DNA from: Planctomycetota bacterium
GTDB lineage: Bacteria > Planctomycetota > Planctomycetia > Pirellulales > Lacipirellulaceae
Direction of reading: 5' to 3'
DNA: 15,058 nucleotides
NCBI GenBank assembly: GCA_029259975.1
Contig: JAJDEE010000509.1
Span: 1-15,058 of the forward strand
Shown here: positions 13,979-15,058 of the stretch, piece after piece
Layout of the letters: each line of letters starts with the position of its first letter
Numbering within the stretch: the first letter of the stretch is position 1
The notes under the pieces: model-generated
The model's input: only the letters and a program-made list of their open reading frames with translations
Databases searched by the model: none
What the model was told of the DNA's origin: nothing
Program-made: the position numbers and the translations under genes

Positions 13979-14845
13979 ATGACGTGTGGGAATAACAGCG
14001 CTGGCGAGAAACTTTGGCAGGCCATTTTGTGGACGCTACGAGGAACCGTTGCGCTGCAGTGTGTTGGCAACTGGCGTTGGCTGACGCAGATCGAAGAAAC
14101 GCCGCTGCTGCATTGGATGCTCGACCCATCCGACGTTGGTGGCTTGGCGTGGAGCGAATCAACGGCGCTCGCCGTGCAGCAGATCGTCGGATGGCTGGTG
14201 CTGTTGGCTGCTGGGGCCGTGGTCTGGCGATCGCATGTGGCCGTGCTGGCGCCGCTGGTGGTTTTGCAAACGTTGATTACGATGGCGATGTGGCGGACTG
14301 CCAACGGATATCAGCTGCAAATCACGTGGATTTCGCCTTGGCTACTGACTCTCTTTCCGTTTGCTACCCAGCTGGGGCGGATCGCCGCGCCGCTCGGCCT
14401 GCTCTTTATTGCCATCACCAAAGACAATCGACGTGTTGGCATGATGATGCAGATCTTGCGATGGGCGATTGCGGTCGTCTTTCTGGCGCACGGCGTCGAA
14501 GCGTGTCAGCTCAACCCGAAATTCTTGGATTTGCTTATTAATGCAACCCAGCGGCTGTTCGGTCTGGACTTGTCGCAGTCGACAGCGGAGCAGTGCTTGG
14601 TGGCGATTGGCGTGGTCGATATTGTGCTTGCGATCATTTGTGTCAGCTATCGCTCGCTGACAGTGCTGTGTTGGATGGCTTTCTGGGGGGCTGCCACCGC
14701 AGGAAGCCGCATAGTGGCGAATGGCTGGGAAATGCAGTGGCATGAATCGCTAGCTCGAATCTCACATTTTGGCATTCCACTGGCTGTAGTGCTCTGGTGG
14801 CATCTGTTAAAATACAGGGCTGAGGAACTGCGAGCTGGGGACTAG
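13979..14845 (+). CDS. Multi-pass membrane protein of unknown function (possibly DoxX-like)
   Basis: The 288-residue product from the ATG at 13979 has about seven hydrophobic segments, such as QIVGWLVLLAAGAVVW, VAVLAPLVVLQTLITMAMW, WLLTLFPFATQLGR, LRWAIAVVFLAHGVEA and VVDIVLAIICVSY. The LRWAIAVVFLAHGVEACQLNPKF region and the later HFGIPLAVVLWWHLL recall DoxX/DoxD-type small membrane proteins; this is only a resemblance. The Trp content is high, and polar loops carry NGWEMQW and HES. The start at 13979 is preferred over the ATG at 13898 because the added 27 residues are polar and lie over the promoter-like sequence. No SD is present. No neighbour indicates its role. Confidence 0.75.
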   Translation: MTCGNNSAGEKLWQAILWTLRGTVALQCVGNWRWLTQIEETPLLHWMLDPSDVGGLAWSESTALAVQQIVGWLVLLAAGAVVWRSHVAVLAPLVVLQTLITMAMWRTANGYQLQITWISPWLLTLFPFATQLGRIAAPLGLLFIAITKDNRRVGMMMQILRWAIAVVFLAHGVEACQLNPKFLDLLINATQRLFGLDLSQSTAEQCLVAIGVVDIVLAIICVSYRSLTVLCWMAFWGAATAGSRIVANGWEMQWHESLARISHFGIPLAVVLWWHLLKYRAEELRAGD

Positions 14846-14895
14846 ATAGCTATCGTGATGGTTTTTCTTGGTCCCCGACGCTCAGTCCCTAGCTC
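14832..14895. repeat. Imperfect inverted repeat GAGCTGGGGACT / AGTCCCTAGCTC after the membrane-protein gene
   Basis: GAGCTGGGGACT (14832-14843) overlaps the end of the membrane-protein gene. It is inverted at 14884-14895 as AGTCCCTAGCTC, matching at 11 of 12 positions with a 40-nt spacer that contains another GGTCCCC. It could act as a transcript-end hairpin. It resembles dispersed TAGTCCCTAG-type intergenic repeats, so it may be a second repeat family of this genome. Confidence 0.6.
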
Positions 14896-14922
14896 CCACA
14901 AAACTCCTTTAGGAAAAGAATT

Positions 14923-15058
14923 GTGTCGCTATCACCACATAAAAAACCGCTTCTAGTTTGGTTCACTGTATTACTCGTGCTAGTATTCGTTGGCGGAGGA
15001 ATTTCTCGAGTGCGGGCGGACGCGGCTTTGGAAGGGACCAATCCTGCGCAGTGGCGGC
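14923..15058 (+). CDS. Start of an exported protein, C-terminus beyond the window
   Basis: A GTG at 14923, with AGGAAAAG about 4 nt upstream, opens a frame that runs 45 codons to the edge. It starts MSLSPHKKPLLVWFTVLLVL and continues VFVGGGISRVRADAALEG: a basic start, a hydrophobic core and a likely signal peptidase site near RVRA|DA. The last residues (TNPAQWR) recall the start of purple-acid-phosphatase-type metallophosphoesterases in planctomycetes, but too little is present to assign this. Confidence 0.65.
   Translation, partial: MSLSPHKKPLLVWFTVLLVLVFVGGGISRVRADAALEGTNPAQWR

Overview
The window looks like chromosomal sequence from a planctomycete, probably near the Pirellulales; this is inferred from gene content, not from a marker-gene tree. 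The pointers are: a secreted protein with seven FG-GAP/VCBS repeats, an ASPIC/UnbV domain, a dockerin-like segment and a PEP-CTERM tail; a TonB-like-anchored VWA protein of the type common in planctomycetes; a small Cys-rich lipoprotein; intergenic CACCACGGA-type inverted repeats; and mostly monocistronic genes with weak or absent Shine-Dalgarno (SD) sites. Base composition and codon use look even throughout, and no island, insertion sequence, tRNA, rRNA or CRISPR array was seen.

Layout. Positions 1-4034 are on the minus strand. They hold an edge-truncated putative lipoprotein (1-1143), a two-domain ABC permease without partner genes (1234-2877) and a VWA protein (2997-4034). A compact divergent promoter region at about 4035-4117 separates these from plus-strand genes. 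Those are peptide deformylase (def), a 212-bp spacer carrying an inverted repeat pair, methionyl-tRNA formyltransferase (fmt), a CtpA-like S41 protease, a small membrane-protein locus with a tandemly duplicated first helix in two frames (7506-7960), and the FG-GAP/ASPIC/PEP-CTERM exoprotein (8233-10023), which ends at a good intrinsic terminator. A ROK sugar kinase with its own promoter and elongation factor 4 (lepA) follow. Convergent to lepA is the Cys-rich lipoprotein (13217-13552, minus). A doubtful small minus-strand ORF, a multi-pass membrane protein (13979-14845) and the start of an exported protein (14923 to the edge) close the window.

How the genes work together. Def and Fmt act at opposite ends of the same cycle: Fmt formylates initiator Met-tRNA and Def removes the formyl group from new proteins. 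With LepA they give the window a translation theme. The S41 protease, PEP-CTERM protein, lipoproteins and VWA protein all face the cell envelope. No multi-gene novel system is evident. The oddest locus is 7506-7960, where two diverged copies of a transmembrane segment lie in different frames, joined exactly at an in-frame T TTT TTA slippery heptamer.
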